Below are positions 1 through 6,292 of a DNA stretch of 6,922 nucleotides, one piece after another. Numbering within the stretch: the stretch's first letter is position 1; each line of letters starts with the position of its first letter. The DNA comes from Limisphaerales bacterium (GTDB lineage: Bacteria > Verrucomicrobiota > Verrucomicrobiia > Limisphaerales > PALSA-1396): assembly GCA_003140275.1 (NCBI GenBank), contig PLJQ01000105.1, positions 1-6,922 of the forward strand, in the 5' to 3' direction. The notes below the pieces were generated by a model, which worked only from the letters and a program-made list of their open reading frames with translations, searched no databases and had not been told where the DNA came from. The translations under genes and the position numbers were made by a program.

Positions 1-327
1 ATCATGCACGGCCTCTGGGGCATGGGCCAGATGATGTTCAGCAAGTATATCGTGGTGGTGGACGACGACGTGGACGTTCACAACACCAGCGACGTCCTCT
101 TCCGCCTCGGCGCCAACACCGACCCGCAACGCGATTCAATCTTCACCAAAGGGCCGTCCGATGTGCTGGACCATGCAACGTCTGAAATTGCAATGGGAAC
201 CAAGCTGGGAATTGATGCCACACGAAAACTCGCGGGCGAAGGCTTCAAAAGGCCCTGGCCGCCACTGATCAAAATGAACGAGAACGTGCGTCGAAAAATT
301 GATTCGCTCTGCGGTGGCAGCCGCTGA
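1..327 (+). CDS. ubiD: UbiD-family decarboxylase, C-terminal part (5' end outside window)
   Basis: This is the C-terminal end of a UbiD-type prenylated-FMN-dependent decarboxylase, the family that removes the carboxyl group from 4-hydroxybenzoate-type quinone precursors. The frame is open to the window edge, so the ATG at position 4 is internal and the true start lies upstream. Family hallmarks in order are an HGLWGMGQMMF stretch at the beginning, VVVDDDVDVH followed by DVLFRL, NTDPQRD, then GPSDVLDHAT, and GTKLGIDAT near the end. These match the C-terminal domain that mediates oligomer contacts in known UbiD proteins. The catalytic Arg-Glu-Glu residues belong to the missing part and cannot be checked. 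The protein ends normally at a TGA. The substrate (ubiquinone or menaquinone precursor, or another aromatic acid) cannot be decided from this fragment. The family call is firm and the pathway is an inference. Confidence 0.88.
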   Translation: MMHGLWGMGQMMFSKYIVVVDDDVDVHNTSDVLFRLGANTDPQRDSIFTKGPSDVLDHATSEIAMGTKLGIDATRKLAGEGFKRPWPPLIKMNENVRRKIDSLCGGSR

Positions 328-403
328 TTGAACTCTCAACGTTCAACCTAAGGCCTCAACTTCTCCCAGGCCGCAAACCCGGTATTCGAGACGGAGGAAT
401 GGT

Positions 404-628
404 TCAGCGGAACGCTGGTGGGCGGGTTTGCAGCGCCATCCCGCCGGTTTCCTTAACCCACGCTTCGTGCGTGACCCATTCCTTCAACGGGGTGAACCAG
501 GTTTCCGGATCAGTTCGGACGTAAAAGGGACGATTGCCGCTGCCGTCCACGTTGACCAGCCAGGATCGTTGCGGCGCATGGCCGCTGGTCTCCCACACGT
601 CCACGCCGGAGGCATGGAGCAATCCGCA
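404..628 (-). pseudogene. Possible decayed fragment, beta-propeller-like
   Basis: The minus strand is open for about 74 codons here without an ATG at its head. The only early candidate start is a TTG at 622, and a stop lies immediately upstream at 629-631. The translation looks like real protein: SWLVNVDGSGNRPFYV, then EWVTHEAWV. This pattern (a 'DGS' turn followed by a 'WVTHEAWV' strand) recalls blades of TolB/oligogalacturonide-lyase-like beta-propellers. It ends at a TGA at 404-406. The neighbouring frame stays open to a TAG near 350, so a frameshift within a longer lost gene is possible. There is no ribosome site and the length is far below a propeller domain, so a functional gene is unlikely. 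The family guess is weak; chance open frame is the main alternative. Confidence 0.3.
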
Positions 629-762
629 CTAAATGAAATTCAAACGGGCGAACCAACTTCTATTTATGCGGGCATTACAACAGGTCACGAAATAAATGTC
701 GAACTGACTTCATCAGGCAATCGGAACCGGCCATTGTAACCCCGTTGATTTCAACAAGGGAG

Positions 763-789
763 TTGACCTAAGGTCGGTTATCCTATCCC
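763..789 (+). promoter_or_regulatory. Weak candidate promoter for the cytochrome-monooxygenase gene
   Basis: A TTGACC box at 763-768 resembles a sigma-70 -35 element. TATCCC at 784-789 sits 15 bases downstream, a spacer shorter than the usual 16-18. It is in the right place, just before the start at 803, but the -10 match is poor and the true transcription start is unknown. Confidence 0.2.
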
Positions 790-795
790 ATGATC

Positions 796-799
796 GGAG
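796..799 (+). promoter_or_regulatory. Ribosome binding site (GGAG) of the monooxygenase gene
   Basis: GGAG lies three bases before the ATG at 803. The spacing is tight, but the ATG is followed directly by a good signal peptide, which supports this start. Confidence 0.4.
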
Positions 800-802
800 C
801 GC

Positions 803-2557
803 ATGAAAGCGAGACGCGCAATCGCATTTATTCTTTGCATACCCATGTCGCAACTCGCTTTGGTGGCGTGGGCGGACGACGCTAAAACGCCCTCACCGGA
901 GCAGAACGTCCTGCGCAAGCACGGCACGTTGACCTTCAACAAGGATGTTGCCCCCATTGTATTTCAGCATTGCGCCAGTTGCCATCGTCCAAGCCAATCC
1001 GCACCCTTCAAGTTGCTCGGTTATGCCGATGTCAAAAAGCGAGCCAAACAAATCGCCGAGGTCGTGCAGAAACGGTACATGCCACCGTGGTTGCCGGAAA
1101 GGGGATCCGTTGAATTCGCCAATGACCTGAGCCTGACTGACGACCAGATCCGCCTCATAGGCCAATGGGAGGCCCAAGGCGCTCCGGAGGGGGCGGTTTC
1201 CGATTTGCCGCCGCTGCCCAAGTGGGCCGAAGGCTGGCAAATGGGCACGCCCGACCTGGTGGTGAAGGTGCCGCAACCCTACACGTTGGCTGCGGAAGGC
1301 AAGGATGTCTTTCATAACCTGGTGGTCCCGATTCCCATCTCGGAGCGGAAATATGTCATGGGGGTCGAGTTTCAGCCCGGCAACCGAAAGGTCGTCCACC
1401 ACGCATTGATCAAGGTGGATTCCACACCCGTCTGTCGCCTGCGCGCCGCGAAACAAGTTCCTCCCGGGTTCGATGGGATGTTGGTTCCCGAAACCGCCCA
1501 GATGCCCGACGGTTATTTCCTGAGTTGGGCACCCGGTAAGGTCCCACAACCGTCGCTGCCGGGCATGGCGTGGACTTTGCAACCGGGTACGGACCTGGCA
1601 CTACAGATGCACTTTCGCCCCAGCGGGAAAGCCGAGCTGGTGCAGCCATCGGTTGCGTTTTATTTCACCGAGGAGCCGCCGACCAATTCGCCGCTGCTTA
1701 TGAATCTCGAGGCTCTGTGCATCGACATTCCTGCCGGGATAAAAGATTACAGTGTTGAAGATCACTACATTTTGCCTGTCGATGTGACTCTGCTGGGGAT
1801 CGGCTCGCATGCGCACTATCTTGGGAAGCGAATGGAAGGGTATGCCCGGTTGCCCGATGGCAGCAAAAAAGAGCTGCTTTCGATCAAAGACTGGGATTTT
1901 AATTGGCAGAGCGATTTTCGCTATGCCAGGCCGATCGCTTTGCCCAAAGGAGCCACGCTGACGATGCACTGGGTTTACGACAATTCTGTGGAGAACGACC
2001 GCAATCCCAATCAACCGCCGAAGCGCGTCCGACATGGCCCACAAACGACGGATGAGATGAGTCAACTCTGGATTCAGTTCCTGCTGCGCAATTCAACGGA
2101 ACGACGATTGTTCCAGCGCGATTACAACGAGCATGTTGCCAGGGTTTTTCTCGATTGCAATGAATCGCTCGTTGCAGAAGACCCGAATGACGCCAAAGCG
2201 CAAACGATGGCGGGCCGGGCGAATCTTTATTTCGGCGAGGTCAGCAAGGCCTTGGACCACTTTCTGGCGGCGGTCAAGGCCGACCCGAAATACGACCGTG
2301 CCTACTACGAACTGGGCGCCATTTATCTGCGCCAGAAGCGGCTGGCGGAGGCTCGGGAAGCCTTTGAAAACGTCACCCGGTTCAACGCGGACGATTATGA
2401 GGCCGAAGGCAGTTTGGGAATCATTTTTTTACAGCAAAGGGATCTGGAGCAAGCGGAAGCCCATCTCAGAGCCGCACTGCGGATTAACCCGGATGATAAA
2501 CTCGCCAGTAATTATCTTGGCCGGGTGTTGGACGCGAAGGCGAGGTTGAAGAATTAA
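803..2557 (+). CDS. Exported cytochrome c / copper type II monooxygenase-like / TPR fusion protein
   Basis: A 584-residue protein with three parts. Residues 1-24 form a signal peptide ending in AWA, so it should act in the periplasm. Residues ~43-127 are a c-type cytochrome domain: heme motif CASCH at 57-61 and a likely distal ligand Met93 in RYMPPW. Residues ~150-430 resemble the two-domain core of peptidylglycine alpha-hydroxylating and dopamine beta-monooxygenases. All six expected copper ligands can be placed: His199-His200 (VVHHAL) and His270 (LQMHF) for the electron-transfer copper, and His336, His338 (GSHAHYLG) and Met419 (DEM) for the oxygen-activating copper. Residues 464-565 are three TPR units of exactly 34 residues each. 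In the animal enzymes ascorbate donates electrons; here the attached heme could do so, which is inference. The substrate is unknown. The TPR tail suggests a protein partner. It is transcribed alone, so its neighbours give no hint. Confidence 0.85.
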   Translation: MKARRAIAFILCIPMSQLALVAWADDAKTPSPEQNVLRKHGTLTFNKDVAPIVFQHCASCHRPSQSAPFKLLGYADVKKRAKQIAEVVQKRYMPPWLPERGSVEFANDLSLTDDQIRLIGQWEAQGAPEGAVSDLPPLPKWAEGWQMGTPDLVVKVPQPYTLAAEGKDVFHNLVVPIPISERKYVMGVEFQPGNRKVVHHALIKVDSTPVCRLRAAKQVPPGFDGMLVPETAQMPDGYFLSWAPGKVPQPSLPGMAWTLQPGTDLALQMHFRPSGKAELVQPSVAFYFTEEPPTNSPLLMNLEALCIDIPAGIKDYSVEDHYILPVDVTLLGIGSHAHYLGKRMEGYARLPDGSKKELLSIKDWDFNWQSDFRYARPIALPKGATLTMHWVYDNSVENDRNPNQPPKRVRHGPQTTDEMSQLWIQFLLRNSTERRLFQRDYNEHVARVFLDCNESLVAEDPNDAKAQTMAGRANLYFGEVSKALDHFLAAVKADPKYDRAYYELGAIYLRQKRLAEAREAFENVTRFNADDYEAEGSLGIIFLQQRDLEQAEAHLRAALRINPDDKLASNYLGRVLDAKARLKN

Positions 2558-2670
2558 ATTCCGCGTAACCGAAAGGGCGATCCAAAAACGCGTGGAACCT
2601 CAAGCTTGAAGAAGGAGAGATGGAACGAAAACGACTTTGAAAATTACCTCCCAAAACACCTTCACCAGGC

Positions 2671-3229
2671 GCTGGTCCGGATCTCGCCGGCCCCTTCACC
2701 TCCCTCGGATACAATCTGATCGGTCAGACCAACGGCTGCACTGGCTTCACCAACGGCGTCAATGCCGACCTGGCGGGCACGACGGTCAACCCGCTCGACC
2801 CGCAACTTGGCCCGCTCGCCAACAACGGCGGCCCCACCCTGACGATGGCCCTGCTCCACGGCAGCCCCGCCCTCGCTGCCGGCGACGATGCGTTACCCCG
2901 GCCCGCCCTTTAATCTCACGACCGACCAGCGCGGCTTCCCGCGCAATACCGGGGAGCATGTGGACATCGGCGCGTTTCAGTTCCAGCCCATCGCCACACC
3001 GCCGGAGATGATCACCTTGCCTGAGTCCGCCGCCAGTGGATTCCAACTGGCCTTCGTCAACACCTCCGGCGCGACCTTCAGCGTGTTGACCGCCACCAAT
3101 CTCTCGCTGCCTTTGAGCAACTGGACCGTGATGGGGCAGGCGCTTGAACTCGCTCCCGGCCAGTTTCAATTTACTGATCCGCAGACCACGAATGCTCCGC
3201 AGCGTTTTTACCGCGTGAGTTCACCCTGA
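2671..3229 (+). pseudogene. Truncated, frameshifted remnant of a beta-helix 'choice-of-anchor Q' surface protein
   Basis: Two adjoining frames together give the C-terminal end of a secreted beta-helix protein. The first part (about 2671-2913) reads GYNLIGQTNG, DPQLGPLANNGGPT, then HGSPALAAGDDA, the typical last rungs of this family. It runs into a premature TAA at 2911-2913. The second part, in the next frame (open from 2888), resumes with NLTTDQRGFPR and VDIGAFQF. It then continues into a tail module with FSVLTATNLSLPLSNWTVMG and RFYRVSSP, ending at TGA 3227-3229. Removing one C from the CCCC run at 2896-2899 restores one frame across the whole stretch. Upstream, a TGA at 2638-2640 blocks the first frame and there is no start codon or signal peptide, so hundreds of N-terminal residues are missing. 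It is most likely a dead gene fragment; an assembly error could explain the frameshift but not the lost N-terminus. Confidence 0.75.
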
Positions 3230-3271
3230 CCATTATGAATAAACCTACCAAGCGCGGGAAATGTACCCCAA

Positions 3272-4216
3272 TCAGCCCAGTCGCTGGCCGGATTTCACAT
3301 CGTGACCGGCCAGGAATTCCTGCGCCGTGAGGCGTCGCCCGCCTTCGAGTTGCAGTTTGAGAATCCGCAATGCTCCACGGCCACAGGCGACAACGATGCC
3401 GGTTTTGTCGGCCTGCAGAATTTCACCGGGCTGACCGGTTTGCTCAATAACTTCCACTTGCCAGATTTTGAGCAAGTGCGGTTTCGGATGAGCGGGCAAA
3501 TAACCATGAGCACCGGGCCACGGTGTAAATGCGCGGACGCGATTCCAAAGTGTCCGCGCCGGCTGCGCCCAATCCATCCGTCCATCCTGTTTCGTTATTT
3601 TTGGCGCGTAACTGGTGCCTTCGGCGGGTTGCGGACGCGGCAGGGTTTTTCCAGCGGCGTAATCCGGGATGGTGCTCACCAGCAATTCTGCTCCGATCTT
3701 CGCCAACCGGTCATGCAACGTCTGCGCGTCATCCGTCGGGGTAATGAGCACGGGCTGTTGTGTGAGGATTTCACCGGTGTCCAATCCGGCGTCCATTTTC
3801 ATGATGGTGACGCCGGTTTCCGATTCGTCGTTCAACAGGGCGGATTGAATCGGCGAGGCGCCGCGATATTTCGGCAGCAATGAGGTGTGGACGTTCAGGC
3901 AGCCGAGCCGCGGCAATTCCAAAATGGCCGGCGGCAGGATTTGTCCGTAAGCCGCCACGACGATCAAGTCAGGCTGCAACGCGCGCAGCTCCAGCGCAAA
4001 GTTTTCATCGCGAGCGCGCCCGGGTTGCAGGACGGGCAAGCCAAGGCGCACGGCGGATTCTTTCACCGGCGAAGGTTGCAATTTCAGGTCGCGGCCTTTG
4101 GGCCGGTCCGGCTGAGTGACGACACTCAGCACCTTGAATGCGGGCGCTTGGGTCAGCGCCGCGAGGCTGGCACAGGCAAGTTCGGCCGTGCCCATGAAGA
4201 TAATTCGTAAAGCCAT
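3272..4216 (-). CDS. fmt: Methionyl-tRNA formyltransferase
   Basis: This enzyme transfers a formyl group from 10-formyl-tetrahydrofolate to methionine on the initiator tRNA in the cytoplasm, before bacterial translation starts. At 314 residues it has the normal length. The N-terminal Rossmann domain begins RIIFMGTAELA. The basic loop that contacts the tRNA acceptor stem is TQPDRPKGRDLKLQPSPVK (34-52). The catalytic signature is LNVHTSLLPKYRG with Asn108 and His110, and Asp146 lies in MDAGLDTGEI; these correspond to Asn106, His108 and Asp144 of the E. coli enzyme. The C-terminal OB-like domain covers about 210-314. The start is fixed: a stop lies in frame six codons upstream and no other start codon intervenes, though no clear Shine-Dalgarno is visible. 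It is the last gene of the minus-strand series. The usual partner def (peptide deformylase) is not next to it. Confidence 0.97.
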   Translation of the reverse strand: MALRIIFMGTAELACASLAALTQAPAFKVLSVVTQPDRPKGRDLKLQPSPVKESAVRLGLPVLQPGRARDENFALELRALQPDLIVVAAYGQILPPAILELPRLGCLNVHTSLLPKYRGASPIQSALLNDESETGVTIMKMDAGLDTGEILTQQPVLITPTDDAQTLHDRLAKIGAELLVSTIPDYAAGKTLPRPQPAEGTSYAPKITKQDGRMDWAQPARTLWNRVRAFTPWPGAHGYLPAHPKPHLLKIWQVEVIEQTGQPGEILQADKTGIVVACGRGALRILKLQLEGGRRLTAQEFLAGHDVKSGQRLG

Positions 4217-4287
4217 CAGAGTTTTTCGCCGTCAGTTGCTTGGGTTGAGCGTCCATTTTTCCGCAGCCGGCAACCGGCGCCGAATGT

Positions 4288-4521
4288 TCAACGCAACCAT
4301 CGCCGGCTGCTCTGCGCGCGCGGCGGCGACTTCGTCGGCGTGGTCAAGGCCGCGCCGGTCACGGTGCGTTTGCCGAGCGAGGTCGCGCAAGCGGAGCAGA
4401 GATATTCGTGCAACTCGCCGTTGGGCAGGATCAGCAACAACTTCTCCCGAACCGGTTGTGAACGGCGGCAATGGGGGCAATAAAGTTCGCTGGCGGTAAA
4501 TGCTCCAAACTGCTGTGACAT
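4288..4521 (-). CDS. Small double-CxxC (zinc-ribbon-like) protein of unknown function
   Basis: A 77-residue protein with two CxxC pairs, Cys15-Cys18 (YCPHC) and Cys42-Cys45 (LCSAC), separated by a 23-residue stretch that could form the strands of a zinc ribbon. The N-terminal two thirds look well ordered, while the last ~20 residues (TTPTKSPPRAQ and beyond) are basic and low in complexity. Its ATG lies 7 bases after the adk stop codon, with no strong ribosome site, which suggests a shared transcript and possible translational coupling. I do not recognise a named family. Zinc binding is inferred from the cysteine pattern only, and a nucleic-acid-binding or redox role are both possible. A 71-base gap separates it from fmt. 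Confidence 0.7.
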   Translation of the reverse strand: MSQQFGAFTASELYCPHCRRSQPVREKLLLILPNGELHEYLCSACATSLGKRTVTGAALTTPTKSPPRAQSSRRWLR

Positions 4522-4528
4522 GGCAATC

Positions 4529-5110
4529 TTAAAGTTTGGCGATGACGCGCAAAATGTCGCTCAACACTTTAACGGGTGTTTGGGTTGAATCGACGTTGTG
4601 AACGAGTTTTTTTCCGTAGAAATCGAGCACCGGTTTCGTCAGTTGATCGTAGGTTTTCTGGCGATTGCGGATGATTTCCAGATTGGCATCGTCGAGGCGG
4701 TTTTCCCGCAAGGCGCGACGCTGAAGGCGTTTAATCAGTTTTTTGACATCCGGGCAATGCAGGTTTATGAGGGCACGCACCTCGAGGGTATCGTCCAATA
4801 TTTCGGCTTGTTGCAAATTGCGCGGGATGCCGTCCAGGATCAGCGTGTCGGTGGTCGGATTGAAGAGGCCGGACTGCGTGGTGTTCTGAATGTATTGCCG
4901 CCAAAGCCGGACGGTGGGTTCGTCGGGCACCAGTTCGCCGCGACTGGAATACTCAATGAAGATGCGGCCGATGTCGCTTTCGAGCGACAGGTTGCGAAAC
5001 ACGTCGCCGCACGCGCAATGGAAGAAATTGGGAACGGTGCCGAGAATTTTGCCCTGAGTCCCCTTACCCGCACCGGGGGCGCCAAACATTAGAATTGCGC
5101 GATACTTCAT
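4529..5110 (-). CDS. adk: Adenylate kinase, short-LID form with an unusual AMP site
   Basis: It interconverts ATP + AMP and 2 ADP in the cytoplasm. The 193-residue length fits the short-LID class. The Walker A loop is GAPGAGKGT at 10-18. The AMP-binding region has CGDVFR at 34-39 where most adenylate kinases have (S/T)GDxxR, so a Cys replaces the usual Thr. DGIPR at 93-97 replaces the usual DGFPR. The short LID, RRALRENRLDDA (131-142), keeps the arginines and the paired aspartates and has no zinc-binding cysteines. Arg150 and Tyr154 complete the phosphate-binding region, and PVLDFY is near the end. I recall this variant from verrucomicrobial genomes, so the changes are probably lineage features. 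The ATG at 5110 is followed directly by the typical first strand, but no clear ribosome site precedes it. UMP/CMP specificity is a less likely alternative. Confidence 0.92.
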   Translation of the reverse strand: MKYRAILMFGAPGAGKGTQGKILGTVPNFFHCACGDVFRNLSLESDIGRIFIEYSSRGELVPDEPTVRLWRQYIQNTTQSGLFNPTTDTLILDGIPRNLQQAEILDDTLEVRALINLHCPDVKKLIKRLQRRALRENRLDDANLEIIRNRQKTYDQLTKPVLDFYGKKLVHNVDSTQTPVKVLSDILRVIAKL

Positions 5111-5118
5111 ATTCTTGT

Positions 5119-5145
5119 GTCGAGTGCCGAGCGTCGAAAGTCGAG
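5119..5145. repeat. Short GTCGAR repeats in the gap before adk
   Basis: Three copies of GTCGA followed by A or G start at 5119, 5133 and 5140, in the 97-base gap between adk and the membrane-protein gene. The same gap contains a near-duplicate ATGGTC on the minus strand (about 5178-5192). They look like simple intergenic filler; no regulatory role can be shown. Confidence 0.35.
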
Positions 5146-5207
5146 GGCAATCAGGCAGCCGTATCTGAACCGCTCTGGACCATCGACCATTGGCTCCCGG
5201 TTTTTTC

Positions 5208-6185
5208 TCATGCGTCCTTGTGTTTTAACTGCACTTGTTTGATCTCAATAAAGGGGATCATGACCTCCTCGGAAGCATGGCCCTTGTCCACCTGAAAATG
5301 GAGGTCGTTGGCGGCAATCCGGCTGATTCGCTGGCCGACGTATTCGCACCGCGCCGATTTAATCACCATCACCATGTCTTTCTCCGCTCCCCGCGGCACG
5401 ACGCCAAAGAAACCGGAAAACTTGGTTTCAAAAAAACGTCGGTTGAACGTGAACTGACCCCGTTCATAGACGACCGTGGACGGAAGTGACGGCGCGGCGC
5501 CGGACGCGGTTTCGTCCTGGGCTGCCGCGGTGTCCGCTCCCGGACGCGCGAGATGCAATCCACCGGTGTCTGCGGCAGGGGCTGCGCTTTCGGCTTCGGC
5601 GTATTCTTCGGGCGGCGCTTCCGGCAACAATGCTTCCTCTTCCCTGGCCTTTTTCAACTGCGTGGGCAGGGAAAGGAAGATGATTGGCCCTACGACGGGC
5701 GCCACCGCGGACACACCGCAAACCAACCCCGCCGGCCGGGCGCGATAAGCTGAAATCTCGAACGCCGCGTAAAGGTTGGCGAGGTAAAGAATGAACACAA
5801 TAAACAGGCCGATGCCCGAGGATAAAAGCGCACCAAACAGCGAACGGGCCGCCGGCCGTTCCAGCCGCGTCACTTCTTTTATTACGATCGCTTTTCTTTG
5901 AATCTTCTCGTCCTGCGTCAGTTCAATGAACGGCTCGACGAATTGCGCGGCTTTGGGATTTTTCTGACCGATGACCTTCAGGTCGTTCTGCGAAAACTTG
6001 CTCCACGGAATGCGTTCGGAATATTTGTTGTCGCCGAGCTTCAGCAACACTCCATGCTCATCGGCGGAAACAAATTCGCCCGTCATGGCTTGTCCATCTT
6101 TGAACTGATAGGTTTCCGCCCAGGTGTTAACAACGAGCAGACTGCACACGAACAAGAGGGCCAAAATTGTAAAAAACCTGTGCAT
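5208..6185 (-). CDS. Two-helix membrane protein with signal peptide, function unknown
   Basis: A 325-residue protein in four parts. Residues 1-23 are a signal peptide or anchor (MHRFF then a hydrophobic run to TWA). Residues ~24-75 form a small strand-rich domain (FKDGQAMTGEFVS, IPWSKFSQNDLKVI) loosely reminiscent of SHD1-type domains. Two hydrophobic helices follow at about 117-145 and 152-174, joined by a short arginine-bearing turn. A linker at ~176-236 is rich in Ala, Glu and Pro. The C-terminal domain, ~238-325, contains GQFTFNRRFFETKF and GQRISRIAANDLHFQV and looks all-beta. With a cleaved signal peptide both soluble domains would be periplasmic; this is inference. I chose the ATG at 6185 over the upstream TTG at 6203 because AGGA lies nine bases before it and the signal peptide begins there. 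I remember similar proteins in Verrucomicrobiota but no assigned role. Confidence 0.8.
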   Translation of the reverse strand: MHRFFTILALLFVCSLLVVNTWAETYQFKDGQAMTGEFVSADEHGVLLKLGDNKYSERIPWSKFSQNDLKVIGQKNPKAAQFVEPFIELTQDEKIQRKAIVIKEVTRLERPAARSLFGALLSSGIGLFIVFILYLANLYAAFEISAYRARPAGLVCGVSAVAPVVGPIIFLSLPTQLKKAREEEALLPEAPPEEYAEAESAAPAADTGGLHLARPGADTAAAQDETASGAAPSLPSTVVYERGQFTFNRRFFETKFSGFFGVVPRGAEKDMVMVIKSARCEYVGQRISRIAANDLHFQVDKGHASEEVMIPFIEIKQVQLKHKDA

Positions 6186-6194
6186 GGAGCATTT

Positions 6195-6198
6195 TCCT
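6195..6198 (-). promoter_or_regulatory. Ribosome binding site (AGGA) deciding the start of the membrane protein
   Basis: On the minus strand AGGA sits nine bases before the ATG at 6185. It argues for that start instead of the TTG at 6203, which the site would overlap. Confidence 0.5.
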
Positions 6199-6223
6199 AA
6201 CAAACAGCGGGGAGCAAAGGAAG

Positions 6224-6252
6224 AAAATTCACACGTAAAATGAATGCTTCAA
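6224..6252 (-). promoter_or_regulatory. Weak candidate promoter for the membrane-protein gene
   Basis: On the minus strand TTGAAG (6247-6252) is followed after 17 bases by AATTTT (6224-6229). The spacing is ideal, but the -10 match is poor. It lies in the 107-base gap behind the NAD(P)H-hydrate dehydratase gene and could start a transcript carrying the membrane protein and adk. Confidence 0.2.
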
Positions 6253-6292
6253 GCAGCTTGCCTCCGGTTTGGCGTTCAGAGGTTCGTGCCCG

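Larger units (their letters stand above)
328..802. other. 475-base intergenic stretch with a possible decayed minus-strand fragment
   Basis: No intact gene is convincing here. The left part (about 350-628) reads best on the minus strand as a coding remnant and is listed separately. Plus-strand frames across the same bases give less protein-like translations. The right part (about 630-800) is more AT-rich, has no plausible protein, and probably holds the promoter of the downstream monooxygenase gene. No tRNA-like or strong terminator structure was seen. Confidence 0.6.

Noticed and set aside
328..346. Hairpin TTGAAC / GTTCAA with a 7-base loop just after the ubiD stop
   Set aside because: The stem is only six pairs, half of them A-T, and no T-run follows, so an intrinsic terminator cannot be supported.
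893..1582. Long minus-strand open frame of 229 codons inside the monooxygenase gene
   Set aside because: It lies wholly opposite a gene with a signal peptide, heme site and copper ligands, and its own translation shows no recognisable motif. It is a high-GC shadow frame.
2612..2640. AAGGAG followed by ATG at 2620, looking like a gene start
   Set aside because: The spacing is only two bases and the frame stops after six codons, at TGA 2638-2640.
3302..3883. Plus-strand open frame of 193 codons opposite fmt
   Set aside because: It is antisense to a clear methionyl-tRNA formyltransferase with its catalytic residues in place, and the translation has no family features.
5178..5207. GC-containing stretch followed by TTTTTT on the plus strand, like a terminator
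   Set aside because: No plus-strand gene ends before it, and the possible stem is short with a large loop. On the minus strand the run precedes the stem instead of following it.
6247..6263. CAAGC-A-GCTTG palindrome behind the NAD(P)H-hydrate dehydratase gene
   Set aside because: Five pairs around a single base cannot form a real hairpin loop, and no T-run follows on the minus strand.
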